A stretch of DNA of 64,000 nt, taken from Odontocerum albicorne (Eukaryota; Arthropoda; Insecta; Trichoptera; Odontoceridae). The first letter of the stretch is position 1; each line of letters begins with the position of its first letter. The position numbers and the translations under genes are program-made. Location: positions 3,495,887 through 3,559,886 of the forward strand of contig OX463844.1 of assembly GCA_949825065.1 (NCBI GenBank), given 5' to 3'. Under the pieces are notes generated by a model, which ran no database searches, was not told the DNA's origin, and saw nothing but the letters and a program-made list of their open reading frames with translations. Positions 44,307 through 55,345 of this stretch are shown here, piece after piece.

Positions 44307-44358
44307 AAACAAATTCTACATTTATGAAAATATGTATTCATAAATGTAGAATTTGTTT
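44307..44358. repeat. Perfect 22-bp inverted repeat, 8-nt loop
   Basis: AAACAAATTCTACATTTATG plus AA, loop AATATGTA, then the exact complement. A short palindrome CCGTGAAATATTCACGG sits just upstream at 44285. Confidence 0.95.
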
Positions 44359-44688
44359 ATATATATGTCATTTATACATCGTCCCCTTTTACACCGGTTC
44401 AAAAATTGTTAGCTAGGTATTTAAAATTCGTTTAGTTATCACGAACCCACCGAGATTCAAATTTCGAATTACTTTCGGAGAGAATCTAAGAATTCCTCTC
44501 TCGCTCTCTTGTATTCAAAATTCAATTCTCGTATTCTTTCTTTGACGACAACCATTGTACGGGTTTTGGCTTGTTTAAATTATGATATACAATTAATGAA
44601 TGATAAAAATAAGTGTTTTGTGGGTTGGATCCTTATTGCATATACATTCATCTAATTTGTGTCGACGAACCAATTCATCGTATTAAAA

Positions 44689-44940
44689 CTATACCAAATT
44701 AAATAATGAATGTTCCCGAAATGGAGATTTATTATGCGATACCTTTCTCTGCCCCCTGATGACGAATACGTAACAATCATCTGCTCTGTCCGCTACCCAA
44801 GTGGTGTGCAGTTTCATTTGATGCATTTTATGCCATGTGACCAGGTAAACATTGTGCCTAAACTTCTCAAACTGTAACATTGTTGCAACAATAAATTGTG
44901 CTATATATTGTTTCTGCATACCATCGGGTTTCTGATACAA
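44689..44940 (-). CDS. Unrecognised 83-codon open frame
   Basis: Encodes IAQFIVATMLQFEKFRHNVY, LVTWHKMHQMKLHTTWVADR and ADDCYVFVIRGQRKVSHNKS. No domain recognised; no signal peptide or splice sites seen. The mix is less repeat-like than other frames here, which is why it is listed. It may be a retroelement piece or chance. Confidence 0.2.
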   Translation of the reverse strand: MYQKPDGMQKQYIAQFIVATMLQFEKFRHNVYLVTWHKMHQMKLHTTWVADRADDCYVFVIRGQRKVSHNKSPFREHSLFNLV

Positions 44941-45060
44941 ATCGATTAATAAAATAAATTATTTTAACTGTTAAGATTATCAACTATTAATTATTTATTT
45001 ATTTATTATGTCACGTGTTTCCAGGAGGAGGCCAAATAGATTGTTCTATCATTCGCAAGA

Positions 45061-45350
45061 CATGTGAAGTTATTATCGTATAATTATCCTGGTTAGTAAT
45101 TATCAACATATTTTTGTTTACGATTTTGTGCCTCTCTAATGTTTCTAAAAAAACTGTTTCTAAAGAAAAAAACACATGTAAAGTAATCATCGTATCATTA
45201 CCCTGGTTAGTAATTATTGACATATTTTTGTTTACCATTTTGTGCCTCTCTAATGTTTTTAAGAAAACTTTGTTTCTAAAAAAACACATGTGAAGTAATC
45301 ATTGTATAATTATCCTGGTTAGTAATTATTGACATATTTTTGTTTACGAT
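45061..45350. repeat. 112-114-bp tandem repeat, three copies
   Basis: CTGGTTAGTAATTAT starts at 45089, 45203 and 45315. Unit contains ACATATTTTTGTTTACGAT and TTTGTGCCTCTCTAATGTTT. The last copy runs into a mariner end. Confidence 0.92.
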
Positions 45351-45494
45351 TTTGCCTCTCTAATGTCATACATTATACTTCAATAACCAATAAAAGGTTT
45401 TTTGAAATCAAAGCAAATTGTGTGTTTTATTCAAGAATTAAAAAAAAATACAATAGAATTAAAAAAACCGCTCAATTTGAAAGACCCTTTAGAA
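45351..45494 (+). mobile_element. Deleted Tc1/mariner-like element, copy G (right end only)
   Basis: CATACATTATACTTCAATAA.., AGCAAATTGTGTGTTTTATT and CTCAATTTGAAAGACCCTTTA. Joined to the tandem repeat through TTTACGATTTTGCCTCTCTAA, a text also inside copy B at 11757. Confidence 0.85.
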
Positions 45495-45949
45495 GTGAAA
45501 CTTATACATTAAACTCTAAAACATGTATGGTAAAAAATAAATGGGATCAATATAATGTATTGAAAATATATTAGAATCGAAATTTTAATCTATGTGGTAG
45601 GTTTGCAGTTTTTAAAAGTTGGGGAGTCTCTGAAAATCATTGCATACATGAACGGGTCTGAACTGAAGGTCTGGAGTGGCACATTGTGCTGCTAATTGAG
45701 GGTAGGGTCGGGTCACTCTTCCTTTCCCCAATACTGGCCGGATGCAGGCTAAAGAATGTTTGTGACAATGACAAACATTAATACTATACAATAATGGGTT
45801 ATAAGTATTTCAGGAAATTAATTTTTAAATCAATTTGAACTGTAGTGTTCTTTAGAATTGACCCCTTGCCTAAAATAGATGTATAAATACTAAACAGATC
45901 AATCCACATCGAAAACTTTTTGATTCATGGTAATATTTAATACAGGATG

Positions 45950-46715
45950 CAACATGGTGGTGTTGGCGAAGAGGAGATATAAATTATAGAGTTTGATAAG
46001 TAAATTATGTGAGATATGCGAAGAGATATGTTATGTGTGAGAATGAATATTGCGAAATCTAAAGTCATGGTGATGGAAAAGTGTGAAAGAAAAAGTAAAT
46101 GCGATATATGGATGAATAATGAGACTGGAACAAGTTGAACAATTCTGGTATTTTGGTATTTTTCATTTAATGAAAGAGCTTAGAGGGATTTCGAACGACG
46201 TGTAGCGATAGAAAACAAAGTCACTATCAAAATCTGCTATGATAGTCAACAACAGTATTCTGGTGCCAATTTTGTGAAACTTGGACGAGGAAAGTACTTG
46301 TAGAAACTGAGTTGATTTCAAAGAAATGTGTGCACTGAGAAGAATACATGGTGTGACAATGTATGACAGAATACGTCATTAAGTGATAAGGGATGAATGT
46401 GATCTTGAGGTTAAGATAGATGAAGAAAAGCACTCTGAGATGGTTTGGACATGTGCCATACATGAATGAAGAAAGATTAACAAATAAATATACAGTGTTA
46501 TTATAGTAGGCATGTGAGAGGAAAACCAAGCGTGGTTGGATCAATTGAATGCTTTTTCGAAATAAAGAAACCTAAAAAGGCAGAGAAATCGTTGGAGTTG
46601 TATGTAGGAGGATGTAAAAAAGGCTAAATAAGTGTCAAGATAGATATAAACGTTTGACGCTCTGTTCTCTCTGCCTACTTAGATAGATATATGACGTGAG
46701 GGTATATATATATTA
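45950..46715 (+). pseudogene. Group A LINE C-terminal remnant
   Basis: NIAKSKVMVMEKCERKS, a long gap of weak similarity, TMYDRIRH.VIRDECDLEVK, EERLTNKYTV, RGKPSVVGSIE and an ending like W.SV.RSVLSAYLDR. The longest group A copy in the window; it retains text upstream of the usual truncation (IAKSKVMV is the RT-proximal N..KTK.M block). Multiple stops and frameshifts. Confidence 0.65.
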
Positions 46716-46719
46716 TGCA

Positions 46720-47640
46720 GAATCATTTACCTGTACTGCAATAATGGAATAAAAGTAAAACACTTGACTTTGTTCTCTACCACTTTATTTTTTAGCATAT
46801 CACTAAGCTCTTTAGTGAATGAATGGCTTTGAAATGGAACGCTTCATTGTTTAGGTCAGGTACGACCCTTTTTTCAATTTGGCTTTCTCCCTTAATTTCA
46901 ATGTACAGTCTTCATGGTTTGGGTGGGTTTCTCAGTGATGCTTTTTCGAAATTTGCAAAATCGGCAAATCCAAAACGCGTGTTTATAATTTTACATACAT
47001 TTTTGGAACCCGCATAGAAAAATTTAAGTCGTGGAACCCACCCCATTCTGTTTACTAGATTATTATATTTAACAAACTTAAGAAAAATATGCCGAATCAA
47101 GAATTTACAAAGGGCGCCAAAAACATGTAATTGTATGTGGAGATAGGAAAGCCTCAATACCCAACAGGGAAACGGCATGTACTTAATGTAAGAATTCTCC
47201 GAATAAGTAATTTATAGTTTTGCATTATTTGTATACTATAAGTTGATAATATTTTTTAAAGTTTTCTCTGTATCAATTCCGTATGTTCAAACAAGTAAAA
47301 ACACGTTTTTGTGTTATTTGTACGTGGTTTTGAACATTCATAAGTCGAATAAGCTAATATTTTTTTAAAGTTTTCTCAGTATCAAGCCCTTATATTTGAT
47401 TTTTGGGAATTTAAATAAGCTCATTTCACTTGAGAATAATCAACACGTGTGATTTTTTAATTTAATAGAGGTAACATTGTTATCGACATTAATAATTGAG
47501 CCTTGGCAACTATTCGAGTAAACACGTTATCGCAGTTTTCATCGACGATACCAACACACTCGAAAAGAACAACAAAACTCGGAAAAGACTAGCGTGTGTG
47601 ATTATTGTTACTCGACAAACTCTGTAATTGCACTGGAATT
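46720..47640. other. Unannotated region with an antisense open frame
   Basis: Minus-strand frame 46912-47178 (88 codons: GWVPRLKFFYAGSKNVCKII, NTRFGFADFANFEKASLRN) has no domain I know. Nothing else supported. Confidence 0.4.
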
Positions 47641-47644
47641 TTTT

Positions 47645-47822
47645 TAGTGCTATCGGAAACTGTCTGCTGATCCGGACGTTGCGGGTTCTATCGCCGTTGG
47701 AATCCAGATTTATAAAAAGAAATTCTATTCTAGTTTTTACTTAGGCCCCATTAAAACGTCTTTCTGGTTGGTTGGAAGAGATTGCCACCAGGCAATTATC
47801 TCGCCAGGTTAAACAAAATATT
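47645..47822 (+). mobile_element. tRNA-derived SINE
   Basis: Degenerate B box GGTTCTATCGCC at 47685; body; tail GGTTGGTTGGAAGAGATTGCC then GGCAATTATCTCGCCAGG, the same tail as the 31.98 kb SINE and group D LINEs. Confidence 0.65.
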
Positions 47823-47878
47823 TAACCTGAAACCCTCTGTGGTCGACTAGCGTTTTACCAACTAGGCAATGAGAGTCT
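47823..47878 (-). mobile_element. tRNA-derived SINE head fragment
   Basis: The minus strand reads GCCTAGTTGGTAAAACGCTA (A box) and GAGGGTTTCAGG (poor B box). Abuts the SINE to its left and the 31-bp array to its right. Confidence 0.45.
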
Positions 47879-48180
47879 AAAACTAATATATTAGAATGTG
47901 GGAGAGCCTAAGACTAATATATTTGAATGTGGGAGAGTCTTAGACTAATATATTAGAATGTGGGAGAGTCTAAAACTAATATTTTGGAATGTGGGAGAGT
48001 CTAAGGCTAATATATTAGAATTTGGGAGAGCCTAAGACTAATATATTAGAATGTGGGAGAGTCTAAGACTAATATATTAGAATGTGGGAGAGTCTAAGAC
48101 TAATATATTAGAATGTGGGAGAGTCTAATACTAATATACTAGAATGTGGGAGAGTCTAAGGCATATATTAGAGTGTGGCG
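47869..48180. repeat. 31-bp tandem repeat, about 10 copies
   Basis: Unit GAGAGTCTAAGACTAATATA plus TTAGAATGTGG; the first unit overlaps the SINE head end, so the array probably grew from the insertion edge. Confidence 0.95.
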
Positions 48181-48214
48181 GGCTTCGAATTAATGGTTTA
48201 GTAATATATTTTTA

Positions 48215-48620
48215 TTTATGAAACTTTTATTTAATAAAAAAAACAATACCTGGCGGCCTAATCGTCGCACAGAAACCTCTTAAAAAATAAAGCTGTTTGG
48301 ATAAAATTTACTCAATAATCATGCATACAAAAACGAAAAGCTTCAAATTCTATCACAAGTAGGAGAATAGAAGAGATTTGGGAAATGAAAAAGGATGAAA
48401 TTGGGGAAGATTATGTTACGTAATTGAAGCAAGATGAAATGTGCTTTTAATTGTTCTTTGAAATAAGTCAACGATGGTGTGAGTCTTGTGGTAACGGTAG
48501 TTAGTTTTAGAGTAAGGTGACCTTGATAGTTAAGGATGACAAAAAATAACGGTAAATCGGATATGTTAAAAGACAATCTCTACTTAAACGAAGGACATTG
48601 AACAAATTCAGAGGGATGGG
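48215..48620 (-). pseudogene. Group D LINE 3' end remnant
   Basis: Minus strand: HPLTL.. VTTRLTPSLTYFKEQLKAHF and the hydrophobic ILFHFPNLFYSP tail; SLTYFKEQLK fits the APSL..FK..L ending. CTGGCGGCCTAATCGTCGC is the decayed 3' UTR. Confidence 0.5.
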
Positions 48621-48624
48621 GCAG

Positions 48625-49425
48625 TTAAGGGTGTTTTGTAACAGTGACAATAAAAATACTTTTTTTCCCCGATATATTTACTTCTTTCGCATCCTACAAG
48701 ATGTTTGAATTGAAATTAAAAGCGTTGTCGGTATTGTCTTTGGCATTAGTAATCGAACTTTCGGGTTTAGAACCTTTGGGATAGGCACGGAACTCGCGGG
48801 TCGTAATTGCGCGTTTTGGCGACACTACCACACGTGAAGAGGAAACAGCACTTGAACATGTACTCGGTGCATGCAAGTGATGTTATCAGAATAAGCCTTT
48901 TATTAAACTGATGCATTTTCCGAATCAAACCGAAAACCTCCGGGTGAAAATTAAATGTCTTACGATAAACTGTAATGTATTCGTACTTTTAAGATCGAAT
49001 ATTTATTGCATACTAACATATAAACAATTTAAACGGGAGCTTATATACTATAGAGCATAAACCTATGTAATATACATCATACATACCTTAGAGATAACAT
49101 ACTCGTAGATACCATAATATAACATATACATACGTGTATAGAGTTACTCCTTATCCAACTATATTGTTAATATATATGGTTTTATGTTCCTGACAACTTA
49201 TCGAGCAACGGAAATATTGTCCTATTTAAATTGGTAATAAATAGAACTAACCTGCCGAGTGCTCTCCTTTGTTTCATGGGCTGACTCTTTTGAATAAGGC
49301 CTCGGAAATGTACATCTTCAACATTTCCGCAAATGTTTTCAAAGAAAGTATTTTGAGCTGTCGTAGTAATGGAAGTTAGTTGTTCCGGCTTAACCTATAT
49401 TTCTTATTTATTAATTAATAAATTT
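48625..49425. other. Unannotated region
   Basis: AT-rich, including many TACATA-type runs at 49.0-49.2 kb. No supported gene. Confidence 0.5.
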
Positions 49426-49429
49426 ATTT

Positions 49430-49975
49430 TTTATCTAACACTTAATTGTAAATACAATCTGGCGGGTTTATTGCCAGGCGGCAATCTCTTCCAACCAACC
49501 AGGCAAAAATAAATCAAGAAATATACATGGTCGCAAAAAAATATTAAAAAGGTTATTCATATTTATAAAATTTATGGACATAAACATATTAAAGTAATTA
49601 ATAATTAACGGAATTATTGCTAGGCGGCAATCTCTTCCAACCAACCAGACAAAAATAATGACTACCCATCTCCACAAAATCTATAAACACATACGTGAGC
49701 ATATGCCCACTAACCCCACAAAGACGGACAATCCCCCGAACATTATTTTTCATATAAAGTGAGATATCATCAATCAAAAGGAAAGGAAGGGATGGTGGAG
49801 AGGAAAGAAAAATCAGAAGTGAAACACATTATACTAGAAATTAAGAGTTTTTTCAGTCGCTTCTCAAACCATGCTAAGGACGGAGCAAGTCTAACATTGG
49901 TTTGTAACTGGTTCCAGAGTCTCATTGCATGGACAGTAAAGGACGACGTAAAAAGAAGAGAAGTGAAGTGTTAAT
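49430..49975 (-). pseudogene. Group D LINE 3' end with duplicated tail
   Basis: Minus strand from 49975: FTVHAMRLWNQLQTNVRLAP, SLAWFEKRLKKLLIS, then 3' UTR with GATGGTGGAGAGGAAAG antisense. The tail GGCGGCAATCTCTTCCAACC occurs twice (49478 and 49623), so the copy has a duplicated or nested 3' end. Confidence 0.8.
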
Positions 49976-50095
49976 ATTTGTTTTTGTTGTTACTGCATAA
50001 ACATTTTTTAAGCTTTGTATGTGATTAAGTTTAACCTGTATGTTATATGTAAGCTTTGTAAAATTATAAAATAAATATTTGAGGTATAGGAATAT

Positions 50096-50580
50096 TTCAG
50101 TCATGTATGACCCAAAAATGCCTATAAAACTAAAAGAAAAGGTATACCAGACTATCGTTAGACCCGCAATTATGAATGGCTCAGAATGCTGGACTATGTA
50201 CAAACAGCAGAAATGCGAATGCTTCGGTGGTCGGCAGGAGTATCATTGAAAGATAAAATTAAAAGCTCACACATTCGTGGTAGCCTGGGAGTCACTGACA
50301 TAAATATTAAGCGGGAAGAGCGACAACTGAGATGGTACGGGCACATAAGACGGAGACCACCAGACCATACTGTAAATCAGGCAATGTATGTGGATCTTCC
50401 TCGACAGCCATCCAGAGGAAGACCAAAGAACTCCTGGATGACTCAATGCTCCAAAATCCTGCAGAGAAACGGCCTAGATGAAAGCGACACCCTGAACCGA
50501 AGAATATACAGCCTGAGAACGAGAAGAGCCGACCCCAACAGCCTACCTAGGCAATGAGTTGGGACAGTGCCAGGAAGAAG
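50096..50580 (+). pseudogene. Group E RTE-X-like LINE 3' end
   Basis: YDPKMPIKLKEKVYQTIVRP then AIMNGSECWTMYKQ in one frame; after a frameshift near 50205, EMRMLRWSAGVSLKDKIKSS, HIRGSLGVTDINIKREERQL, RWYGHIRRRPPDHTVNQAMY, PRQPSRGRPKNSWMTQCSKI and a tail to PNSLPRQ. These blocks (P.KLKGK.Y.T..RPA..YG.E.W, MRMLRW..G....D.I, RWYGH..RR) match RTE-type LINEs of many animals. Only one frameshift in about 480 bp. Confidence 0.9.
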
Positions 50581-50989
50581 AATGAATATTTCAGTCACCC
50601 TGTACAATGTTGATATAATTCGTATCATAATGTAAACGCAGATTAAAAATAAATAGGACATCGGGAAAATCGAGACAAGTGGAGCAAACAAAAAAGAATG
50701 ACAAATGTCTTTTGATCGTGACAGGCGGTTTGCATACCACTGAGGAGAAAAAAGTAATTGAAAGAAACACCTACACGCAATACCGAACTTGATTCCGATT
50801 ACACCTCCATTGTTTATGGTATTCTGTCAAAAGTTGATAAATGAAACATGACTGCCTATCGATTTAAAATTCAATACGCGTTTTCAGCATACCCTACACG
50901 TTTTTTGTCTCCAGTACTAGTTCGATGTCTTTTTTGTACCCAGTACTGTCAATACTAGTTCGATGAATGGACAAGAACGAAGTTGATAT

Positions 50990-51515
50990 TTTATTTAATT
51001 TAATTAACGACACAACAGTGTCTTTATATACAAATGAACATGTGACAGGTTATACAAGTACTTAAAATTATTGACAAATAATACAATACAAATGAACATG
51101 TGACAGGTTATAAAGTACTTAAAATTATTGACAAATAATACAAAACTTTATCTTAAACTAACATGAAGATACAAAAAGCAGTAGTAATAATAAATTACAG
51201 TCATTGTTTTAAAATTATTTAATAATTATATGGATATTTAAGTTCAATATACGTTATGTATGTATACCACAAACTATTACCAAACTTCACCAAGCAGACT
51301 TACGTAATTGTCGAAGACTTATTTTATAGAAGTAAAGAACTCAGATTTGTTTTTAGTGCAACAACGCTTAGATAGAACAAAAATTGGATTTTTTGAGAAT
51401 TTTATGGATAAATCTTGAGATATAGAAAACACAGGGGCTCACTTGTAGAACGAGATGCGAGTTGCTTCCACATGTTGATGCAGGGGTACTCAACCTGTAT
51501 ATCGTTGTAAAACGT
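50990..51515. repeat. ACACAACAGTGT dispersed repeat, copy 3
   Basis: Longest copy: TTAATTAACGACACAACAGT.., internal duplication of AAATGAACATGTGACAGGTT (51030 and 51090), TACGTAATTGTCGAAGACTT, and GAGATATAGAAAACACAGGG..GATGCAGGGGTACTCAACC. Confidence 0.8.
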
Positions 51516-51654
51516 GCAAGTAAGAATTTTTTTTTAAAATCAGTGTAATCAAATTTGTATTCCCCCAATAAAGAAATTTCTTAAATAACACTACTTTTCC
51601 ATTTACGAAAAATAAAAGTTTATGAAAGAAAGAAGGTGTAATAAAGAAATTAGG

Positions 51655-51865
51655 AATGAATGATAACAAATGCAGATGCTGGAAATGGCCGCTGCCACTA
51701 CCTTCCTATCTTTACACTCAACTGACATAACGTGACATATACGAGTATATTTATTTTGTATATTTTTAATCTTTCAATAATAGTGCGTTCGAATTCCAAA
51801 TGAGAGCACCCTTGAGGAGAGTTTGCTCTAAACGGGGCTATGTAAAATATCTTTTAACTCGTATT
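51655..51865 (+). repeat. GGCGCTATATAAA dispersed repeat, copy 5 (longest)
   Basis: CAGATGCTGGAAATGGCCGC, ATCTTTCAATAATAGTGCGT, TCGAATTCCAAATGAGAGCA, CCCTTGAGGAGAGTTTGCTC, TAAACGGGGCTATGTAAAAT. Directly adjoins the LINE at 51868. Confidence 0.7.
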
Positions 51866-51867
51866 CT

Positions 51868-52390
51868 TCTTCCTAGTGTCATGTCAGGTTGCCCCAACGT
51901 TGACTATCACCTGAGAGTAGGCATCTTTGTCCCCGGTAGCTCGAAAAAGATCCTCAACGCGCCTTATACCAGTTCAATCCCGTATATTGCGGAGCCAGGA
52001 GATTTCCCTCCTGCCAACACCTCTTCGACCCCCTATTTTGTCTTGGATGATTAGGTGTAGAAATTTGTACTTTTCTCCTCTAAGTACAATACATAACCCA
52101 AATATGACACCTTACGGATTTTAAAATTAGTCATCAACTCTCTATCAACTTTAGCTCTTTGAAGAACCCTTGTGTTGCTGGCCATATCCGTCCAGGGTAT
52201 CCGTAGCATTCTCCGGCGTATTCACATTTCGAATGCTTTCAGTCGGTTCATACTACCAACTTTGAGGGTCCATGATTCCATTCCATGTAGTAACACTGAC
52301 CAAACGTAGCATTTGCCTAACCGTTGCCAAAGTTTCAAGTTTAGATTATCATCGCAGAATACGCTTATTATTTTATTAAAAGCCGTTTAA
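51868..52390 (-). pseudogene. Group B RTE-like LINE, decayed
   Basis: Ends antisense TTCTTCTTCCTAGTGTCATG, the (GAA)n tail. Antisense text matches 13.4 kb: GCCAGGAGATTTCCCTCC, TATCCGTCCAGGGTATCCG, TTTCGAATGCTTTCAGTCGG, CATTTGCCTAACCGTTG. More substitutions and indels than the sisters. Confidence 0.8.
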
Positions 52391-52469
52391 TTATGTTTTA
52401 CTATCATTATAAAATTGATTTTTTGAGATAAAGAAGATGATTTTGATAAATTAATACAATGAAAACATT

Positions 52470-52700
52470 AATTACTATCCAGCATACAAGTCAGAAATGT
52501 AAGGTGTGGACCGAGGAAAACGAGAGAAGAACAAGTGGATTAGATTTTGAAGGAAGGCAATGGGAAAAGTCTGTATTATAGAAAAATTTACATGACGAGA
52601 TGTATGAATATAGAAGAGACGAAACTTCTTGTGCTTATATAGAAAATATGGAGATCTATTCTCTCTGCAAACTCTTAAGGAATAAGACCTTATGATATGA
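52470..52700 (+). pseudogene. Group A LINE 3' end remnant
   Basis: GGACCGAGGAAAACGAGAGA, CTATTCTCTCTGCAAACTCT (ending like ILSANS), and ATGTATGAATATAGAAGAGACG (CMNIEET). Decayed. Confidence 0.5.
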
Positions 52701-52889
52701 ATATATGTAAAAGTTATTGTACATTCATTACTTGAGGGCTTATACTTAAAAATGTCACCGAGGAATATGTGATAAGTTAAAAACAAGCAGCATGTCTATT
52801 AAGGTAGTAAAATGTTCAAAATAGTTTAATGTGCGATTAATTATAGTATTCCTCTATGACTGTTATATATAATATTATTACATCAGGTA

Positions 52890-53040
52890 GCTCTTCTCAA
52901 AACTTCATTATTTCATACTCTACAGTACCAAAGAACCTTCATTATTTACCTGAAATATTTTTGCTGACATTTTTCAAGTGCCTTAATGTGTCATTTGAAG
53001 GGAACCTATGGTTAACAACCATATAAAAAAAACTGTAGTA
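52890..53040 (-). pseudogene. Group H LINE fragment, antisense
   Basis: AACTTCATTATTTCATACTC, AACCTTCATTATTTACCTGA and AACCTATGGTTAACAACCAT parallel the 32.70-32.80 kb text. Short. Confidence 0.4.
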
Positions 53041-53139
53041 GCATCGAGGTGGTGGTATCGTGTGCTTGCCTGTGTATATTTTGCCATGAAATGCTAATGT
53101 CTGCCTACTGACTTTCAATAAATATTCTCTTTGGTTTGG

Positions 53140-53465
53140 TGACGGAAGGCAGAAGAAAGCACGATGGATAACGCAAGAGATATAAGAACTTACTTAATAA
53201 AGAAACACTAAATAACAATAATGCTCTGCACAACTAGGAGTGAACTGTAGATCGAGCAAAATGGCGTTAATTTTTTTATTGTTATTAGGAGTATTATAAA
53301 AGATAACGCAGACAAGCTGCAAGTATTAAACCCCTTGCTCTTTATGCAAGAGGATATGCCTATCATAAATTGCATCAACGTCAAATATATTGATTCCCCA
53401 CTTTGTACTGATCCTTCAATTAAACTCGTTACTAGTAATGAGCATTATAAAAAACATATATTTGT
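53140..53465 (+). pseudogene. Group H LINE 3' end remnant
   Basis: EGRRKHDG then KRYKNLLNKETL and DRAKWR, followed by 3' UTR AAGAGGATATGCCTATCATA shared with 2.1 kb. The plus orientation is opposite to the 52.9 kb piece. Confidence 0.6.
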
Positions 53466-53544
53466 TAAGTTCAAATTATTTTTTTATCGGATTTCCGTAT
53501 TGAATTAGCAGATATAGTAAATTATTGTAAATATATACTAATTC

Positions 53545-54000
53545 ACCGTCTTTTTGTCAGGGTAAGCAGAAATAAGAGATCTTCAGACTTTTCTATCGCG
53601 ACATAGATCCTTCGACTCTTCTACGCCCATACACCTTCTCAAATAGCTCGCACGATTACTTATTACATAACCTTCTTACAAAATATTAAACACGTGATCC
53701 GACCATACTCTCTCTTACTCGCATTTGCACTGTATATTAGATTTATTGGTTTTTCTTAATTCATTCGTTCCACGTGCCTAAACGATCTTAGACTGCTCTT
53801 CTTCATCTTACTCAACACATCAGTCTTAAGTTCACATGCATCCCTAATAAATTCATTCCGTATTCTGTTATACATTATCAATGCATGTATTCCTTTAAAT
53901 GCACGTATTTTTACAGTGTTTATTCAGCTCTTTCCAGTTTGTTTCCATGTCCTTTTTTCATTCTCATACATCAAAGTAGGCACTAAAATACTGTTATGGA
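53545..54000 (-). pseudogene. Group A LINE C-terminal remnant, antisense
   Basis: CAGGGTAAGCAGAAATAAG, CCCATACACCTTCTCAAATA, ACGTGATCCGACCATACTCT, TCGTTCCACGTGCCTAAAC, TTCACATGCATCCCTAATAA, TTCCGTATTCTGTTATACAT, TCATACATCAAAGTAGGCAC: the clearest full run of antisense group A blocks. Confidence 0.75.
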
Positions 54001-54504
54001 CATCATCTTGGCAGAATATGGTACTGTCCGTTTCGAGTAAATATATTTTTATATCAAATTGACTTTGTTTCCTATCATGAGACGCAGTTCGATATCCATT
54101 GTAACTATTTCATCTCCTGTGAAAACATAACTGAAATATTGTCCTTTTTGAAATGATTAAGTTTAAGTTTAAAAGAAAAATTAAAATACACATATTAAAG
54201 TTTTTATTTAAATATTAAATAACCTTGTAGTTGTCTTAATGAGAAGTCATGCTTTTTATTTCATCCTGAACAAGCTGGATAATAAAGGCTTGTATAAATT
54301 TCGTGAACTTGGAAAAGTTGCGCCATAAATATGAGGAACTGTTGTCAACACAACGTAATCAATTTCTTGTCGAGACGAAAAGTGTCCTTTCCACGTCTCC
54401 TTGAAGGAGTTACACGCAACTGAATGCCTCTCAAGTATTTCAAGCAGTGATCGTGTCTTACGGTAGGAAATATTTTGTATCATACAATATCAATGGTTTT
54501 ATCA

Positions 54505-54600
54505 ACGATCTACGTGGTCTAGAAGGTTAAACACTTAACGTCCTCTAGGGGGGGGGGCTCGAGTTCGTTTTCCGAAAGGACAGAAAATAATTATGACATA
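54505..54600 (+). mobile_element. tRNA-derived SINE head
   Basis: CTACGTGGTCTAGAAGGTTAAAC (A-box region with insertion) and GAGTTCGTTTTCC (B box), with a G9 run between. Confidence 0.45.
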
Positions 54601-55130
54601 AAAGGTCGTTTTTAAACAATACTCATATGTTATTGTCTCTTAACGTACGGGGTAGTATTCCCTACATATGCGATGACGAACAACGAGTTCAGTGCCTACG
54701 AAAGTAGTTTTCAACCCGAAGTCATGATTAATTGGGCAGAAAACAGTGTTGTCTCCCATACGCACTATTTATTATGTCCGAAATTCAATCCGGACGTAAT
54801 AAAGGGTGTCATAAGAATGAATTAATGAATGGTGTTATCGAAAATGGTAAAATAATAATTATATTTTTCTTGTCTAGTCGTTAGTTAGCAACGGTTGTAT
54901 GATTTTCGACAAAAATTGTTTTTATTTCAAATATTGTGACATAATTTTATTTAACCGTTACTGAGTGACTGCCTCCTGGTAAAAATGGAAAGTACTTTTG
55001 TATTTTTCGAATAGATGTCGTTAAGGCAAAATTTTTGTTGTTAACTTCATTTCGAACGTACTGAACGTATATTATTAACATATGAAAGGTTAAGCGCAAT
55101 TTTTCATCAATTGTTTACTTATATTGCTTG
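54601..55130. other. Unannotated spacer
   Basis: No supported feature. Confidence 0.5.
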
Positions 55131-55138
55131 ATCGTTAT

Positions 55139-55345
55139 TTTCGGTATAATTTTGAAGATGGAACAAAATAAGTTGTTCGAAGATATTTTGAAGATGAAAC
55201 AAATTAAGTTGTTTCGAAATATTTTGAAGATGGAACCAAATAAGTTGTTTGGAGATATTTTGAAGCTGGAACCAAATAAGTTGTTGGAAGATATTTTGAA
55301 GATGGAACAAAATAAGTTGTTTGGAGATATTTTGAAGATGGAAAA
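55139..55345. repeat. 36-bp tandem repeat, about six copies
   Basis: Unit ATTTTGAAGATGGAACAAAA, TAAGTTGTTTGGAGAT. As 36 is a multiple of 3, several frames stay open on both strands (e.g. GDILKMEPNKLF repeats), but no start context, splice sites or homology support a protein. Confidence 0.93.
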
